Below, piece by piece: positions 1 to 8,794 of a stretch of 42,306 nucleotides of DNA. The notes under the pieces are model-generated. The model did no database searches, had not been told where the DNA came from, and saw nothing but the letters and a program-made list of their open reading frames with translations. The translations under genes were made by a program, and so were the position numbers. The stretch lies in contig CAHJWM010000044.1 of assembly GCA_903642325.1 (NCBI GenBank), positions 1-42,306 of the forward strand, given 5' to 3'. Numbering within the stretch: position 1 is the first letter of the stretch; the number at the start of each line of letters is the position of its first letter. The stretch is from Myxococcales bacterium (lineage in GTDB: Bacteria; Myxococcota_A; Polyangia; Polyangiales; Polyangiaceae).

Positions 1-327
1 GCTCGGCGCTCCTCCACCCGCCACGCCGCCTGCGCTGCTCCCGGCGCTGGCGGTGTTGCCCGCGCTCGATGCGCCGCTTCCGCTGCTCCCGGCGCTGGCG
101 GTGTTGCCCGCGCTCGATGCGCCGCTTGCGCCGCCGAGAAGGCTTGTGTCGCCGCCTCCGCTCGCAACAACGCCACCACTCGCCTGCCCAGACCCTCCGC
201 TCCCTTGCCCGGCCCGCCCAGCGAGACCACCCTCACCGGAAGCGCCGTCGCTGTTGTCGCTGCAACTCAGCGCGTGAAACGCGACCAGGCAGGTGAGGCT
301 GAAGAACGTGCTCGGCTTGCGCATCAT
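1..327 (-). CDS. Gly/Ser/Ala-rich lipoprotein, N-terminal part (cut by window edge)
   Basis: The reading frame is open from an ATG at 327 to the window edge, giving 109 codons of a longer protein. It begins with a basic N-terminus (MMRKP), a hydrophobic stretch and a lipobox-like A-L-S-C near residue 22, so it is probably exported and lipidated. The rest of the visible part is low-complexity Gly, Ser and Ala, a linker type common in secreted lipoproteins of Polyangia. It includes two tandem copies of a 16-residue unit, encoded by a 48-bp direct repeat. An AGGA sequence lies just upstream of the start. The functional domain would be beyond the window, so no role can be assigned. A second ATG sits directly after the first (324). 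Confidence 0.75.
   Translation of the reverse strand, partial: MMRKPSTFFSLTCLVAFHALSCSDNSDGASGEGGLAGRAGQGSGGSGQASGGVVASGGGDTSLLGGASGASSAGNTASAGSSGSGASSAGNTASAGSSAGGVAGGGAPS
33..127. repeat. two tandem copies of a 48-bp intragenic repeat
   Basis: The 47 bases at 33-79 are repeated exactly at 81-127, a period of 48 bp. This equals 16 codons, so the repeat keeps the reading frame of the Gly-rich lipoprotein gene that contains it. It probably arose by slippage or unequal recombination within the linker. Confidence 0.9.
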
Positions 328-557
328 GACTTCCTACAACTATCAGAGGCGGTCAGGGTGTGCCCGCATTCAGATTCGGCGCGCGCCGCGCGAATAAAAG
401 GCGCGTTACATCGCCACGCGATAATTCTTGCTCGCCTGATGAGGCTACAGTTTCGTCGCGTTGCGTCGCCGATGAGCGCAATGCGCGCGTCTAGGGCAAA
501 GTCGCGGGGCTGTGTTTCCGGACCGTGATCTCGCGCGGTCTACGGAGGAACTGCCCG

Positions 558-1217
558 TCAAGGCGATTGCCGCGGAACGGCCCCGGGTGCCACCGGTAGC
601 AGAGGGGGCTCCGGCGGCTCGGACGACGAAACTGGACGGTCCGCCAGCGCTGGCCGCCCCTCGCCGATGGCGGCCGCGATGGCGTCTGCGAGCTGTCCCA
701 ACAGGCCGCTCATGCTCCCGACCAGATCGGGGGTGGTGCGGGTCGCGGGACGAATGCGGAGTGCATAACGCTTCAGACGGGTGGCGTCCGGATCCGTCCA
801 GCGAACGGCGACTTCCGCCGTGAGCTCTACCGAGCCGCTCGCGGTCAGCTCGAACCGTGACACGGCTACCTCGATGCGCACGTCCGCAGTCGCAGAGAGC
901 GCGCCGGTCTCAGTGTAAACCACGCAGCCAGGCAGACGCTCGGATAGATCATCTGCGAGCGTGGCTCCCGCCATCGCGTCCAAAGGTGCACCCCAGCGCT
1001 CGTCCGCCGCCAAGCCTAGGCGCTCCGCGGTCACGCGGCGTACGATGTGCGGGCGGTCGAGATAACCCGGCAAGCCCGGACTACGTAACTCGATCTTCAG
1101 TGGTGGACTGCTGACGGTCGGCCCGGACCGCGAGGACAGCGCATAGAACACGGGGTCGGGTGAACCCGCGCAGCCCAAAAGCGCGAGCGACAACCCGAGC
1201 ACAATTCGTACGTTCAC
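558..1217 (-). CDS. pqiC: PqiC-type outer-membrane lipoprotein of the MCE/Pqi system
   Basis: A 219-residue protein with a lipoprotein signal peptide (hydrophobic stretch 5-15, lipobox L-L-G-C with Cys16). The body looks like the PqiC/YmbA family (ABC-type transport auxiliary lipoprotein), with 'YALSS' soon after the lipid anchor and a beta-rich domain to about residue 185. In E. coli PqiC is the outer-membrane partner that receives the PqiB needle. The last 30 residues are Pro/Ser-rich and probably disordered. Its ATG overlaps the pqiB stop by four bases (ATGA), so it is translationally coupled as the third gene of pqiABC. The family call comes from sequence style plus position. Confidence 0.85.
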   Translation of the reverse strand: MNVRIVLGLSLALLGCAGSPDPVFYALSSRSGPTVSSPPLKIELRSPGLPGYLDRPHIVRRVTAERLGLAADERWGAPLDAMAGATLADDLSERLPGCVVYTETGALSATADVRIEVAVSRFELTASGSVELTAEVAVRWTDPDATRLKRYALRIRPATRTTPDLVGSMSGLLGQLADAIAAAIGEGRPALADRPVSSSEPPEPPLLPVAPGAVPRQSP

Positions 1218-2929
1218 GGCTCGTTCTCTTTTCGCCCGCTCACTAGTGACTCGGGGTGGCGGTTCAGATAGTCGGTCAAGAGCCGAATGCTACGGGCCGC
1301 GTCGGTGACCTGAGACATCATTCGATCGAGGCTGCGCTGGGTTTTCGAATCGGAGCCGTAGCCCGATTGACCGAACGCGGCTTCGGCTTGGTCGACGGCT
1401 TGCTCTAGCTTCTCGGATATACGGGGCAAGCGTGAAAGCGCTGGCTGCAGATCCGTTTTCGCTTCCCGCGCCAGTTGACCGACCTCCTTCAGGGCCGAGT
1501 CGAGCGAGGCAATGGCATTCTGCAGCTCGGGCCCCCCGACCGTGCGATCGAGGGAAGCCAGTGCCTTGTTCGCATTGCTTCCAATTTCTTCGAACGGAAT
1601 ACTGTTGACCTTATTGGCAATTTGACTCAGCGAGGCCGTCAGATCCGTTAGATCCTGGCCCTCGCTAGGCAGTACCGTCGCGTCTCCCTCGCTGGCGACC
1701 GGCGCGGACTTCGAGCCTGGCACGAACTCGAGCGAAAGCTCTTTCTGGCCGGTCAACAGGCTGCTACTCGCCAAGACAACGCGCAGTTGGTTCTGCACGA
1801 GCGAGCGCATACCGTCACCTTGAAGTGCGCTGCGGTCGACCGCGTCGAGAGCGCGTTCGGCCTGTAGCACGTACGCGATGCGCGCAGCCAATTGCCCCTG
1901 ATGGCCGGGCCGAGGATCCTTCACTAGATCGATATCCGTGACCGAGCCCAGCTGTTTCCCGAACATCTGTACGGCCGACCCCTTGCCCAGGCCACGAATC
2001 GAGCTTTGAAAGTAGCTCACGTAAGGCACGCCCGCGCTGTAAAGCCCGATCTCGGCTTGTGGCTCGTCGGCGTAGAGGTCGAATGTAGTTTCAGGCGGGC
2101 TCTGGGCGTGTAACTCCGCGCCCGCCGGGTTGCGAAAAGCGATCCCGCCAGACAAGAGTGATTTGAGCGACTGCAGCTCGACGTGCAACCCCTGTGCACC
2201 GGTGTTCACGCTGAACCCGGAGCTGTTCCAAAACCGCGTCTCTGGGACAACGTGGCGATCGTAGGGCGAGCGCACGAAGATTCGCACCGACACCTCGTTG
2301 CTCTTGTCGTTCAGCTCGGCGCTCAGCACCTCGCCTACGCTTACGTCGCGATAGAAGACGGGCGCACCTTCACTCAACCCGCCGAGCTGTTCCGCGTTCA
2401 ACAAGTACACGCTACCCGGTTCGTCCGAGCGCACGCTCGGCGGTGTTTCCAGGCCCTTGAAGTCGGTTTGAGGTGTCCCGCCGGGTGGGCCGGGATCGAC
2501 GGCCACGTAGGCCCCGGAAACGAGCGTTTCCAGCCCGGATTGAAGCGCGCTCAATCCGCCCCCGAGCCGCGGCCGCGCCACCCAAAAACGCGTCTTGTCC
2601 GTCAATAAGTCGGCTGACTTGCCGCTCATCCGGACTTTGACCACCACGTGCGACAAGTCGTCCGCTAGCTCGATGCGTTCCACCGTGCCTAGGGTTACCG
2701 CCTTGTATTTCACCTGCGTTTGCTGGGCGCTCAAGCCGTCAGCGGTTTCGAAAGTGATGGAGATCGTGGGCCCGCGTTCGGAGGCCAAAGTGTAGGCGAG
2801 GTAACCAACCAGGCAGAGGGCAGCCAGCGGCAGCAGCCAAATCCAGGAAAACCCGTGGTTTTCACGGAGCGTTGCGCTCGGCAGCTCGGGCTCGGTGCGC
2901 GGTTCCGGTGGCTTGGAGGGCGCGTTCAC
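1214..2929 (-). CDS. pqiB: PqiB-like MCE protein, triple MCE domain
   Basis: A 571-residue protein with one N-terminal transmembrane helix (about 29-47) followed by three MCE/MlaD domains. The first starts at 'GPTISITFETADGL', the others near residues 165 and 290, and a long helical C-terminal region runs from about 430 to 560. This is the architecture of E. coli PqiB, whose stacked MCE rings and coiled-coil needle form a lipid tunnel across the periplasm. I chose the GTG at 2929 rather than the ATG at 3040: it has a CAGGAG ribosome site, overlaps the pqiA stop as GTGA, and removes a basic extension that would sit inside pqiA. pqiC follows with an ATGA overlap. Confidence 0.92.
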   Translation of the reverse strand: MNAPSKPPEPRTEPELPSATLRENHGFSWIWLLPLAALCLVGYLAYTLASERGPTISITFETADGLSAQQTQVKYKAVTLGTVERIELADDLSHVVVKVRMSGKSADLLTDKTRFWVARPRLGGGLSALQSGLETLVSGAYVAVDPGPPGGTPQTDFKGLETPPSVRSDEPGSVYLLNAEQLGGLSEGAPVFYRDVSVGEVLSAELNDKSNEVSVRIFVRSPYDRHVVPETRFWNSSGFSVNTGAQGLHVELQSLKSLLSGGIAFRNPAGAELHAQSPPETTFDLYADEPQAEIGLYSAGVPYVSYFQSSIRGLGKGSAVQMFGKQLGSVTDIDLVKDPRPGHQGQLAARIAYVLQAERALDAVDRSALQGDGMRSLVQNQLRVVLASSSLLTGQKELSLEFVPGSKSAPVASEGDATVLPSEGQDLTDLTASLSQIANKVNSIPFEEIGSNANKALASLDRTVGGPELQNAIASLDSALKEVGQLAREAKTDLQPALSRLPRISEKLEQAVDQAEAAFGQSGYGSDSKTQRSLDRMMSQVTDAARSIRLLTDYLNRHPESLVSGRKENEP

Positions 2930-4413
2930 GAAGTAACTCCTGGCGCAATCGCGGGCCCCGGATTCTGACCGGCGGCGTCCCACATCAAGCGCGGATCGAA
3001 CGCGCGCGAAGCGAGCATGGTGAGCACGACGACACCGCAAAACGCACTGGCGCCAAGGCCCGGCATGACGTTACCCAACCAGCCGAAACGCGCGAGCGTG
3101 ACCAACATCATGGTCGCGAAAATGTCGAGCATCGACCAACGCCCGATCAACGCCACGAGGCGAAACAGACGCGTCCGCGTGCCGAGCCCCGCTGCGGACC
3201 GGAGTGATGTGCTCACGAGCAGAAACGACAACGCGCCGAGCTTGACCAAGGGCACGAGTATACTCGCTACGAAGACGAGCAACGCGAGCCCCCACATACC
3301 AACGTGCAGCAGCTCCCGAGTGCCGCCCAAAATCGTGCTCGGGCCGCCGCGCCCGAGCTTCGTGATCGTCATCACCGGTAGCACATTGGCCGGAATGGCC
3401 AGTAACGCCGCGGAGGCGATCAGCGCCCAGGTGCGCCGTACGCTATCGTGCTTGCGCGCGTGCACGCTCTGCTCGCAGCGCTGGCACTTCGAGCCTTCAG
3501 CGGCGTGAGTCACGAGACCGCAGCCATGGCAAGCGAGCCAACCCGTAGGGGTGCGCGCGCCTCGTGACTTGGGCCCGAGCGGTACACGGTGCCAAAAAAC
3601 GGCGCGATCCAAAGCGGCATCGACGGCAACCGAGCAGACGGCGGCGCCGCCCAACGCAAACAGGGCCGGTCCGAACGCAACCAGCATCCAGGCGCGCAAA
3701 CGAAACAGCGCGATGATCGCGCCAAGCAAAAATACGTCGACCATGGCCCACTCGGTGAAGACCGGCAGTGCGGTGAAACAAGCCTTGAGCCAGCGTGGAA
3801 CGCGACCAAAGCGAAGCGCAAGCGACATAGCCAGCACCGTACTCAGCTTCGCGAACGGCAGTATGAGCAACGTGATGACTACGGCCAGCGCCAGCGCCCA
3901 AGCCCCGTTTTGGCTCAGCCGCTCTGGGCCGTTCACCAGATCGCTCGTGGCGAAGCGGCCGCCTTGCATCCACACGCTGGCGGTCGGCAGTACGAACGCA
4001 AGGGCGAACAAGCCAAGCCCCGCCGCGGCGCACGCCGCGCTCAGCACGACACTGTTGTGACGGACCTGGCGCAACCTCGCTCCGCAGCGCTCACACAGGA
4101 CCACAGCCGCCACTGAAGCATCGGGCAGCCGCTGCACCAAGCCGCAATCGTGGCACTCGCTCAGTACATCGGCATCGTGAGCATCGGGCTGTCGCACGTG
4201 CGCTAGCAAATACCATAACTGGGAGGGAGACTCCGACAACCGTCTATCGGACCGCGCCTTCTGGCGCTTTTTGGCCCCCTGTGGCTGAATTGTGCGAAGC
4301 CGACCCGCGCGCTGCCGTGACAAGGCCCAGATAATCGCCAACTCCCCTTCGGATGTGCCGGCCGGCGCGCCACGACTCGGCCGTGTCCGAACGAAGAGCG
4401 TGGCCTCGTTCAT
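2926..4413 (-). CDS. pqiA: PqiA-like inner-membrane protein
   Basis: Up to 495 residues with two repeats of the PqiA domain, each a four-cysteine zinc-ribbon followed by a membrane bundle. The ribbons are C87-x2-C90...C107-x2-C110 and C295-x2-C298...C310-x2-C313. The second half carries the family motifs 'PANVLPVMT', 'GRWSMLDIF' and 'FDPRLMWD', as in E. coli PqiA. It is the membrane partner of PqiB in inter-membrane lipid transport. The start is uncertain. The ATG at 4413 lies only 17 bp from the divergent gene at 4431, and the first 70 residues are basic and unlike E. coli PqiA. A GTG at 4197 is a plausible alternative that would leave room for a promoter. Confidence 0.9.
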   Translation of the reverse strand: MNEATLFVRTRPSRGAPAGTSEGELAIIWALSRQRAGRLRTIQPQGAKKRQKARSDRRLSESPSQLWYLLAHVRQPDAHDADVLSECHDCGLVQRLPDASVAAVVLCERCGARLRQVRHNSVVLSAACAAAGLGLFALAFVLPTASVWMQGGRFATSDLVNGPERLSQNGAWALALAVVITLLILPFAKLSTVLAMSLALRFGRVPRWLKACFTALPVFTEWAMVDVFLLGAIIALFRLRAWMLVAFGPALFALGGAAVCSVAVDAALDRAVFWHRVPLGPKSRGARTPTGWLACHGCGLVTHAAEGSKCQRCEQSVHARKHDSVRRTWALIASAALLAIPANVLPVMTITKLGRGGPSTILGGTRELLHVGMWGLALLVFVASILVPLVKLGALSFLLVSTSLRSAAGLGTRTRLFRLVALIGRWSMLDIFATMMLVTLARFGWLGNVMPGLGASAFCGVVVLTMLASRAFDPRLMWDAAGQNPGPAIAPGVTS

Positions 4414-4430
4414 GCAGTCTCGAGCGGCTT

Positions 4431-4604
4431 ATGTCTTTTGGAATTTACCTGTTCGGCGTCATCCTCCTCATTGCGGGAGTCGTCTACGGCGCGGCCATGC
4501 TGCACGCGCCGCTACATTGGATCGTGGTAGCGACGCTTCTGCTGCTCGGAGCAGGTGTCGTCACAGCGGTCAAAGCGACCCGTCAGAGAGATTCTGCCGA
4601 CTAA
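4431..4604 (+). CDS. small two-helix membrane protein
   Basis: A 57-residue protein starting at the ATG at 4431, with two hydrophobic helices (about 3-22 and 29-48) and a short charged tail ending in 'RQRDSAD'. I recognise no family. I chose this start over the longer one at 4353 because the upstream extension overlaps pqiA on the other strand and is Arg-rich. The gene points toward the URC operon, 163 bp downstream, but nothing shows that the two are linked. Two clean membrane helices make it a reasonable gene despite its size. Confidence 0.5.
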   Translation: MSFGIYLFGVILLIAGVVYGAAMLHAPLHWIVVATLLLLGAGVVTAVKATRQRDSAD

Positions 4605-4767
4605 ACGCAAATACCCCGGCAAACTTGCCAGGTCGCGTCAGGCAGGAAAGAATGGTCAACTTGAACTCGGAGCGAGGTCGGACCAGCGCGTGCAACGGTG
4701 TGGGGGCGCACTGGCGAGCTTGGGCGACCGCCGAAGACGCCACGGGGCCGGTGACGAGGCCAAGATC

Positions 4768-6036
4768 ATGAGCGCAAAGACGGCGCACAAACGGCCCAAG
4801 GCCATTCAGCTGACCTCTCATCCAGGTGGGCCCGGTCCCAAGCCGGTGCCCGTGGTGTGGGGCGCGGTAGACCCGATGACGCGGGGCCCGCTGATCGGTA
4901 CGGTCACGAACACCGCGCAGCGGAACGTGATCGGCACGCACGCCGGTAGCTATTCCGTTTACCGCGCCGTCGCCGTGGCCGCCGGTGCGCTCGATCCGTT
5001 GCGCAAGCCCGACCTGACGAACACTTCACCGACGCACGTCATTGGCCCCTTTCCGAGCTGGTTCGATCCGACGAAGATCGTGTCACTCGACCCGTTCGGC
5101 GCCTTGGTGAGCGAGGTATTTCAGCCCTACTTCCAGCAAGGCTATGACATCCGTCCCACGATTGCCGTGACGAGGGCGCACATTCAGCTGCCTGAGCTGG
5201 AAGAGGCGATCCATGCGGGGCGGTTGAAGGTGGACGGGCACGTGCTCAAGCCGGGCGGCTCGGTCGTGGTCGTCAAGGCCGCGCTGGAGCCAGTGTGGTA
5301 CCTGCCCGGTGTCGCCGCGCGCTTTGGTTGTGAGGAGGCGGACCTACGGCGCACCTTGTTCGAGCACACCGCCGGAATGTTTCCCGAGCTCGTGACGCGC
5401 ACTGATTTAGAAGTGTTCATGCCACCGATTGGCGGCGCAACCGTGTACATGTTCGGTGATATCTCGGGTATCTCCAATCCCGATAAACCATTGGCCGTGC
5501 GCGTGCACGACGAGTGCAATGGGTCGGACGTGTTCGGCTCCGACATCTGCACCTGCCGGCCGTATCTCACGCATGGCATCGAGGAGTGCGTGCGCACCGC
5601 GCAAGCGGGCGGCTCGGGCGTCATCGTTTACAACAGAAAAGAAGGTCGTGCGCTCGGTGAAGTGACCAAATTCCTGGTATACAACGCGCGCAAACGCCAA
5701 ACCGGCGGGGATCGCGCGGATCAATATTTTGCGCGCACGGAGTGCGTGGCCGGCGTCCAAGACATGCGCTTTCAAGAGCTGATGCCGGATGTGTTGCATT
5801 GGCTCGGCATCACCAAAATCGACCGCTTCGTGTCAATGAGCAACATGAAGCACGACGCGGTGGTGCGTGCGGGTATTCGAATCTTGGAGCGCGTCGCGAT
5901 CCCGGATGACCTGATCCCCGAGGATGCGCGGGTCGAGATGGACGCCAAGATGGCCGCCGGTTACTTCACCGAGGGCACAGTGCCCGACGGCAACGAGCTG
6001 GCGAAGCCCAAAGGTCGTGACTTCGAAGGTGGCTGA
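4768..6036 (+). CDS. GTP cyclohydrolase II homologue of the URC uracil-degradation pathway (URC1-like)
   Basis: A 422-residue protein with an N-terminal extension of about 230 residues (GTP_CH_N-type) followed by a GTP cyclohydrolase II fold. The zinc triad is conserved as C250-x10-C261-x-C263, the spacing of E. coli RibA. The catalytic-loop motif RKEGR (290-294) is also present. The usual 'RCDCG' is replaced by 'ICTCRPY', and no RibB domain is attached. This shape matches Urc1, which acts with Urc4 on uracil-derived nucleotide in the URC pathway first found in Lachancea (Saccharomyces) kluyveri. The neighbours are the other two core genes. I chose the ATG at 4768 because it has a GAGG ribosome site; the longer frame from 4555 overlaps the preceding gene. 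A plain riboflavin role is less likely. Confidence 0.85.
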   Translation: MSAKTAHKRPKAIQLTSHPGGPGPKPVPVVWGAVDPMTRGPLIGTVTNTAQRNVIGTHAGSYSVYRAVAVAAGALDPLRKPDLTNTSPTHVIGPFPSWFDPTKIVSLDPFGALVSEVFQPYFQQGYDIRPTIAVTRAHIQLPELEEAIHAGRLKVDGHVLKPGGSVVVVKAALEPVWYLPGVAARFGCEEADLRRTLFEHTAGMFPELVTRTDLEVFMPPIGGATVYMFGDISGISNPDKPLAVRVHDECNGSDVFGSDICTCRPYLTHGIEECVRTAQAGGSGVIVYNRKEGRALGEVTKFLVYNARKRQTGGDRADQYFARTECVAGVQDMRFQELMPDVLHWLGITKIDRFVSMSNMKHDAVVRAGIRILERVAIPDDLIPEDARVEMDAKMAAGYFTEGTVPDGNELAKPKGRDFEGG

Positions 6037-6037
6037 G

Positions 6038-7258
6038 GTGACGTCAGCACCTTCAGCACAGGTTGAGTACGAGTACCTACAAACGCCACAAGCGATTCGC
6101 GAGCGATCCGAGCGCGTGTTCCAGATGGCCTTGACCGACCAGCTCGAGCACTGGCAGCTGGATGAGTCGAAGCTGGAGGCGGTCGCGGCGCGGGTATTGG
6201 CCATCACGCGCGCGACTTATCCAGACTTGTCGCGCATTCCATACCATGGGCGGTATCGGCACTTCGATGTCGGCGCAGTGCCGCGTTTGGCGAATTTCAA
6301 CGCGCAGATTGCCGCCTTCTCTGGCGATGAGCAGCTCGCGGCCCGTTTCGAGCTGGTGATCACGAGCGTGCTGCTCGACGCCGGCGCCGGGCCAAGCTGG
6401 CAGTACCGCGCTGCCGATGGCGGGGTCTACACCCGCTCGGAAGGGCTCGCCGTCGCAAGTTATGAGCTGTTCACCGCCGGCGGGCTGGGCGGTACCGCGC
6501 ATGCGCCTCGGGCCGATGCCGTTGGGCTCACGGGGCTGACCGCTAGCGTCCTCGCTGACGCCTTTCAGGTTACCCCGAGCAACCCACTTACCGGGCTGAC
6601 TGGGCGTGCAGCGCTGCTGCGTCGCCTGGGCGAGCTCGTCACGCTGACCCCGGAGTACTTCGGGCCTCCGGAGTCCGCGCGGCTGGGCAATTTGGGAATC
6701 TGGTTGAAGCGTTCAGCGCGCTCCGGGGTGCTCGACGCCACCGCCCTGCTGCGCAGCGTGCTGCGTGAGCTCGGACCCATCTGGCAGGGTCGGCCGCATC
6801 TGGCCGCACAGAGCCTGGGCGACGTTTGGTGCCATTCGCGCCTGGGCTTCATGCCGTTTCACAAACTATCGCAGTGGCTCAGCTACTCACTCTTCGAGCC
6901 TTTGGAGGCGGCTGGCGTTCGCATCGCCCAGGCCGACGCACTGACCGGCCTGGCAGAGTACCGCAATGGCGGACTGTATGTGGACGCGGAGGTCTTGCGC
7001 CTGCGTGAGCCGAGCGCCACCTCCCAGGCGCACCGCGTCGATTCCGACTTGGTCATCGAATGGCGGGCCCTGACCATTACGTTGCTCGACCGCACCGCTG
7101 ACATCATCCGGCGCTCGCTCGGCGTGGACGCGGCGCACCTGCCGTTGGCGCGCATCTTAGAGGGCGGCACTTGGCGCGCCGGCCGTGCCATTGCGCATGA
7201 ATTGCGCGCCGACGGCAGCCCGCCCCTGCACATCATCAGCGACGGCACGGTATTTTGA
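6038..7258 (+). CDS. DUF1688 family protein, URC4-like
   Basis: About 406 residues from a GTG start at 6038, one base after the URC1 stop, with AAGG at 6026-6029 as ribosome site. Other in-frame starts (GTG 6029, ATG 5924) overlap URC1. The protein looks like DUF1688: an N-terminal helical part ('RERSERVF'), then '[14 protein letters not shown]', 'GAGPSWQY', '[14 protein letters not shown]', 'GNLGIWLK', '[13 protein letters not shown]' and a C-terminal '[13 protein letters not shown]'. In yeast, URC4 is essential for growth on uracil as nitrogen source and works with URC1. Its exact reaction is, as far as I know, not firmly settled. The position between URC1 and upp supports the call strongly. 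Confidence 0.85.
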   Translation: MTSAPSAQVEYEYLQTPQAIRERSERVFQMALTDQLEHWQLDESKLEAVAARVLAITRATYPDLSRIPYHGRYRHFDVGAVPRLANFNAQIAAFSGDEQLAARFELVITSVLLDAGAGPSWQYRAADGGVYTRSEGLAVASYELFTAGGLGGTAHAPRADAVGLTGLTASVLADAFQVTPSNPLTGLTGRAALLRRLGELVTLTPEYFGPPESARLGNLGIWLKRSARSGVLDATALLRSVLRELGPIWQGRPHLAAQSLGDVWCHSRLGFMPFHKLSQWLSYSLFEPLEAAGVRIAQADALTGLAEYRNGGLYVDAEVLRLREPSATSQAHRVDSDLVIEWRALTITLLDRTADIIRRSLGVDAAHLPLARILEGGTWRAGRAIAHELRADGSPPLHIISDGTVF

Positions 7259-7271
7259 TTTCGGAGCACGT

Positions 7272-7907
7272 ATGAGCACCAACAACGTCACGGTCGTCGA
7301 TCACCCATTGGTGCAACACAAGCTCAGTCTGCTCCGGCAAAAGGATCGCAGTACTAGCGGGTTTCGCACGCTGCTGGGCGAGATCAGCATGTTGCTCGTG
7401 TACGAGGTGACGCGCGATCTGAAGCTCACCTACCGGTCGATCGAAACCCCGTTGGCCACCATGCAAGCGCCGAGTATCGACGGCAAAAAAGTCGTACTGC
7501 TAAATATTCTACGTGCGGGCACCGGCATGGTGGAGGGCATGCTCCGGATTTTGCCCTCGGCGCGCGTCGGAAACATCGGCCTATACCGCGACCCGGAAAC
7601 GCTCGGCGCCGTAGAGTATTACTTCAAGTTGCCGAACGAGATGTCCGACCGCGATGTGATCGTGGTCGACCCCATGCTCGCAACCGGGAACAGCGCGGTT
7701 GCGGCTGTCGATCGCGTGAAGGCGGCAAACCCACGCTCAATCAAATTCGTGTGCCTGCTCGCAGCGCCAGAAGGGATTGCCAATTTTCAGGACGCGCACC
7801 CAGAGGTGCCGATATTTACCGCCGCGATCGACTCCCACCTAGACGAGCACGGTTACATCATCCCCGGGCTCGGCGACGCCGGTGACCGGCTCTTTGGCAC
7901 CAAGTGA
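7272..7907 (+). CDS. upp: uracil phosphoribosyltransferase
   Basis: A 211-residue enzyme converting uracil and PRPP to UMP and pyrophosphate in the cytoplasm. The PRPP-binding loop is at about 129-142 ('[14 protein letters not shown]'), the flexible-loop motif is '[13 protein letters not shown]', and the C-terminal uracil-recognition motif is '[17 protein letters not shown]'. The start at 7272 has GGAG upstream and lies 13 bp after the URC4 stop, so it is the last gene of the operon. In this context UPRT probably feeds the URC route, as FUR1 does in yeast, besides ordinary salvage. Confidence 0.95.
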   Translation: MSTNNVTVVDHPLVQHKLSLLRQKDRSTSGFRTLLGEISMLLVYEVTRDLKLTYRSIETPLATMQAPSIDGKKVVLLNILRAGTGMVEGMLRILPSARVGNIGLYRDPETLGAVEYYFKLPNEMSDRDVIVVDPMLATGNSAVAAVDRVKAANPRSIKFVCLLAAPEGIANFQDAHPEVPIFTAAIDSHLDEHGYIIPGLGDAGDRLFGTK

Positions 7908-7960
7908 GACCGGTGATGGATCGGACTCAGGCTTTCACCAAAGCGCGCCGGTGCATCTAA

Positions 7961-8794
7961 TCATCGGCCCGCAGGGGCGCTCGGTACGCCGGTAGCGCCG
8001 TTCGGCGCGGCACCTGGCACGGGCGCGCCGGGGATGGTGCCATTCGAGACAGATTGGTTGATGTTCGAGCCATTCGGCAAGGACTGCGATGAGGGCACCG
8101 ACACGGTCCCATTAGGAATATTCGGCACCGGATTCGCGGCGGGCACCGAGCCGACTAATCCTGGATTTGCGGAAGCGCCCGGTACGGTCCCATTCGGTAC
8201 GCCCGCCGCGGATGAGTAATCGACTAAGGGCGCGCCCTGGTACTGCAAAGGCACTCCCTGCGATGGCGAGCCTTGGTTCGACGCGCTTTGATACGGCACT
8301 TGGTTGGCCGCGCCTGGGTACGGCGCCGGGCTCGCAACGCCCGCACCCGGGTTCGCGTACAGGGGCGGTGAGCTTGCTGCGCCGCTCGATGCTCCGGCTG
8401 CACTCTGGGCCGGCGCGGCGGGCGCGACCGCCCCTTGCATCGGCACGTTGACGACTACAACGGTGGATGGCGTGCCGTTGCTCGGCGCAGCCGGCTGGAC
8501 TTGAGCTGCGTTGGGTTGCCCGTTGGGGTCGCGCTGGGCGCCCTGGGTCGCCAAAGCCGCAAGCGTCGACCAGCCGTCCTTCAGCTCTTCACGCTGCGCG
8601 GCTTCAGTGCGAGCGCGCACCGAATGGTCATGTGCGATAACTCCGACGATGCCGGCGCCCACGAGGGTCAAACCCAGCGCTACCGCTAACGTGCCGAAGG
8701 ACCGCCGAGGGGGCATCCGGCGCGCGGCTGGCGTGGGGATCTCGACTACGTGCTCGCCGTGAGAGTTGTACTCTTCGCCTGAACCCTGAATCAT
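7961..8794 (-). CDS. membrane-anchored Pro/Asn/Ala-rich protein, unknown function
   Basis: A 277-residue protein from the ATG at 8794, which has GGAG nine bases upstream. The N-terminal 32 residues are cytoplasmic-like, with a basic patch ('ARRMPPRR') before one transmembrane helix (33-54). After a short charged helix, the remaining 190 residues are Pro, Ala, Asn, Ser and Gly. Repeated 'PNGT'-like units occur (VPNGTVPGA, IPNGTVSVP, LPNGSNIN, VSNGTIPGA), giving a disordered periplasmic or surface stalk. I recognise no domain. It could be a cell-wall-spanning linker or an extracytoplasmic scaffold. It converges on upp with only 53 bp between. Confidence 0.7.
   Translation of the reverse strand: MIQGSGEEYNSHGEHVVEIPTPAARRMPPRRSFGTLAVALGLTLVGAGIVGVIAHDHSVRARTEAAQREELKDGWSTLAALATQGAQRDPNGQPNAAQVQPAAPSNGTPSTVVVVNVPMQGAVAPAAPAQSAAGASSGAASSPPLYANPGAGVASPAPYPGAANQVPYQSASNQGSPSQGVPLQYQGAPLVDYSSAAGVPNGTVPGASANPGLVGSVPAANPVPNIPNGTVSVPSSQSLPNGSNINQSVSNGTIPGAPVPGAAPNGATGVPSAPAGR

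Noticed and set aside
1-140. Tandem repeat as a CRISPR array
   Set aside because: The units are directly adjacent, in frame within a Gly-rich coding region, and there are no unique spacers or cas genes.
4555-4767. Upstream extension of URC1
   Set aside because: It overlaps the small membrane protein gene and is basic and unlike the family; the ATG at 4768 has a proper ribosome site.
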